DNA of 64,000 bases from Primula veris. Its lineage: Eukaryota; Streptophyta; Magnoliopsida; Ericales; Primulaceae. Positions within the stretch are counted from its first letter, which is position 1. The number at the start of each line of letters is the position of its first letter. The notes under the pieces were generated by a model. It was not told where the DNA came from. It ran no database searches and worked only from the letters and a program-made list of their open reading frames with translations. This document shows positions 62,301-64,000 of the stretch, in pieces. The stretch is taken from NCBI GenBank assembly GCA_963682055.1, contig OY821750.1, positions 4,962,501-5,026,500 of the forward strand, written 5' to 3'. The position numbers were made by a program, and so were the translations under genes.

Positions 62301-64000
62301 CTTGCAAGGATAGACGTCCATGTCGGACGCCGTGTTCCTGTCGTAACACGTTGCTTTAGCCGAACCCGCCAAGCAAAGGACGCTGCCGTCGGCCATCAGT
62401 CTGTCGTCCTTCCCAAGATACGAGAAAGTTGACCGGTTCCAAATTTGTTCAGACCCAGAGGTGCTGAACTGAAACTCGTTTGTCGCACGAGATTATAAAG
62501 GAGCAAGGATATGTGTGATTTACTCCTCATCCTAAAAATCTTGAAATATCTGTCGATCATGATATCTTAGACGATATTGAAGCGAAACGAGACTGTCATT
62601 GATTACTTGTTCATATATTCGGTGACGACTGATAATATGAGCAAATTATGACAGGGAACCATGTACTGTTGCCTGAAGTCAACGTAGAATAGACTGGACT
62701 AATGGAAACTTGCAATCCAAGTAGACTCGTTAGCGAAAGTGTGTTCGGACCTGTAGCTCCAACACCACCAATGTTAAACGAGTTCGTTTATTTGGTTATT
62801 CGTAGGGAAAAGTGATGAGAATAATGAGATTGTAAAATGCTTGCCTAGTAGCGCAAGACTTCTCTCACACCTTGGAATTGATTACGAGATGGTTGATTTT
62901 CTCGTAATGGACGTTATAACGGTCCCCTACTTTATTAGTTTAGTAGTTTCCGAAAACTGATTATGCAGAATGTGATTGTGGTCACTATTTTATCTCTATG
63001 GGGATTTAGACAAAGAGAGATAGATGAAGGTCTCTGTGTGACTTCATATGCTTTAATCAAGTAGTTCCTGACCACGGAACACGATCTCAATTAAATGAGA
63101 CGTTCACTATATGGATTAATATAATCCGAGCGGATGTGGTATACCCGCCTAAGTGAGTACTTGTTTATCTTGTGATACTTGAACAAGTATTATGCCTTTG
63201 CGTGTTTTATTACGCGATCCATTTTTGGATTTGCCTTTGAGATGAAGGATCTTGGAAGACACGGTAGTGACTCAGCCCGATGATCGAGTCCTGTAAAGAT
63301 TGAATCTAAGTCCATGATTCAGACTACACCCAGAAGGTGTTATGACGTTTTAGTCATCATGACGCTAAGTCGTCAGATTCTCCCATGATCGTTCGATCAC
63401 TAGACATTGGTATAGACCCAGTCCGTCCCTGATGTGACGATAAAGAGATATTGAACCATGATGTTCGTATCTAAGTACAATAAGCGCATTATTCTACTTG
63501 GTCTAATGTACTAGGACGAACATCTTGTCTGCTGTGAATGATATAGCTCGACACAGCATCGCGCTAACACGCTGCCATCGAAATGGCTTAAAAGACATTT
63601 TCCCATTATCTTAAGGTAACTGTGGATGAGGGCTTGTCTTATCCCATTTGCGTCATCGAGTGTACCTATCCCCTTCGCTACTCGAATTAACGCAACCCTT
63701 TTTCGGTTATACCGATGCCGGTTACTTATCAGACCCGCATAAGGGATATTCCTAACATGGTCTGTCTTTACCATTAGGAATAAGGCAATATCTTGGAGGT
63801 CTTGGAATGACTCCAAACGAATCACTCTGATCTACTCGTGCTCTATGAGACGACTAGAGAGTTCATATGGCTTCGAGCTTGTATTAGCCATATTTGAATT
63901 ACATATGCTCTATCTCACGATCCAGATAAAACACTGGTCTTATTTGAGGACAACTTGTTGTTATTGATCAAGAGAGACATGACTACATTATGCTATTTAG
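59400..64000 (+). pseudogene. Copia copy D gag-pol remnant
   Basis: Gag is readable at 60001-60327 (GEQMSEIDILE, NPIGSMANCLPDINALR). A knuckle-like ARCHKTRDNAQGAN follows near 60385. Integrase: WGYAILLHWSVMRPI and QLVTGYEPEVSY (61691-61915). Linker: PDAFNDFMRCHEIIYTCC (~62242). RT at 62770-63000 (GIDYEMVDFLVMDVIT). RNase H at 63715-63760 (DAGYLSDPHKGYS then TAA). The INT-RT linker and RT blocks match the plant copia consensus, but stops and small deletions are frequent, and most recur in copies A-C. Confidence 0.82.

Larger units (their letters stand above)
58169..64000 (+). mobile_element. Ty1/copia element copy D, runs off the window
   Basis: 5' LTR 58169-58385, primer region CGTTATCAGCACTTTGCTCG, a ~1-kb leader, gag and pol. 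It is the longest 5' portion of the family here and the reference for the others. The 3' untranslated modules and 3' LTR lie beyond 64000. Coding frames are broken throughout. Confidence 0.88.

Overview
The window is nuclear DNA of a flowering plant, most likely a eudicot. It is AT-rich, its genes have GT..AG introns, it carries plant gene families (TM9SF/TMN, RPL24, F-box/DUF295, NAC), and most of it is nested retrotransposon sequence. I could not narrow the species further.

Only two genes look complete. The first is a seven-exon transmembrane-nine (TM9SF/EMP70) gene on the + strand (2853-6911, 604 aa predicted) with a signal peptide and a C-terminal KXD Golgi-retention motif. The second is a five-exon gene for 60S ribosomal protein L24 on the - strand (36426-32599, 162 aa predicted). 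It has a telo-box, a GA-rich leader and a 2.3-kb repeat-built first intron. Around them lie broken genes: a NAC-domain fragment (about 29020-29700, +), two exons of an RPB6-like RNA polymerase subunit (31046-30641, -) and a frameshifted F-box/DUF295 gene (about 40745-39609, -).

Most of the rest is mobile DNA. One Ty1/copia family with short (~200-220 bp) LTRs occurs four times: copy A (13715-8143, -), copy B (about 17560-23361, +), copy C (42792-~53070, +) and copy D (58169 past the window end, +). All four are coding-dead and share the same lesions, so the family apparently multiplied after it lost its own coding capacity. Copy C is split by a well-preserved 4.93-kb gag-only element (44556-49485, coding strand -). 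That element has 1.19-kb LTRs, a perfect CCACT target duplication, a tRNA-iMet primer site, a 737-codon gag frame with a single stop, no pol, and a hairpin array in its U3. A separate, older copia deletion derivative (about 24720-28000, -) joins gag directly to RNase H and carries a small poly(A) retroposon.

There is also a CACTA DNA transposon (37248-38113) with a TCT target duplication, several fold-back elements, and a cluster of four unrelated minisatellites (13846-15640).

Region by region: 1-8.1 kb is the TMN gene and a duplicated copy of its upstream DNA. 8.1-13.7 kb is copia A. 13.8-17.5 kb is minisatellites and unassigned DNA. 17.5-23.4 kb is copia B. 23.4-31 kb is decayed elements and the NAC and RPB6 fragments. 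32.6-36.5 kb is RPL24. 36.6-42.8 kb is repeats, CACTA and the F-box pseudogene. 42.8-53.1 kb is copia C with the gag-only element. 53.1-58.2 kb is AT-rich intergenic DNA. 58.2-64 kb is copia D.
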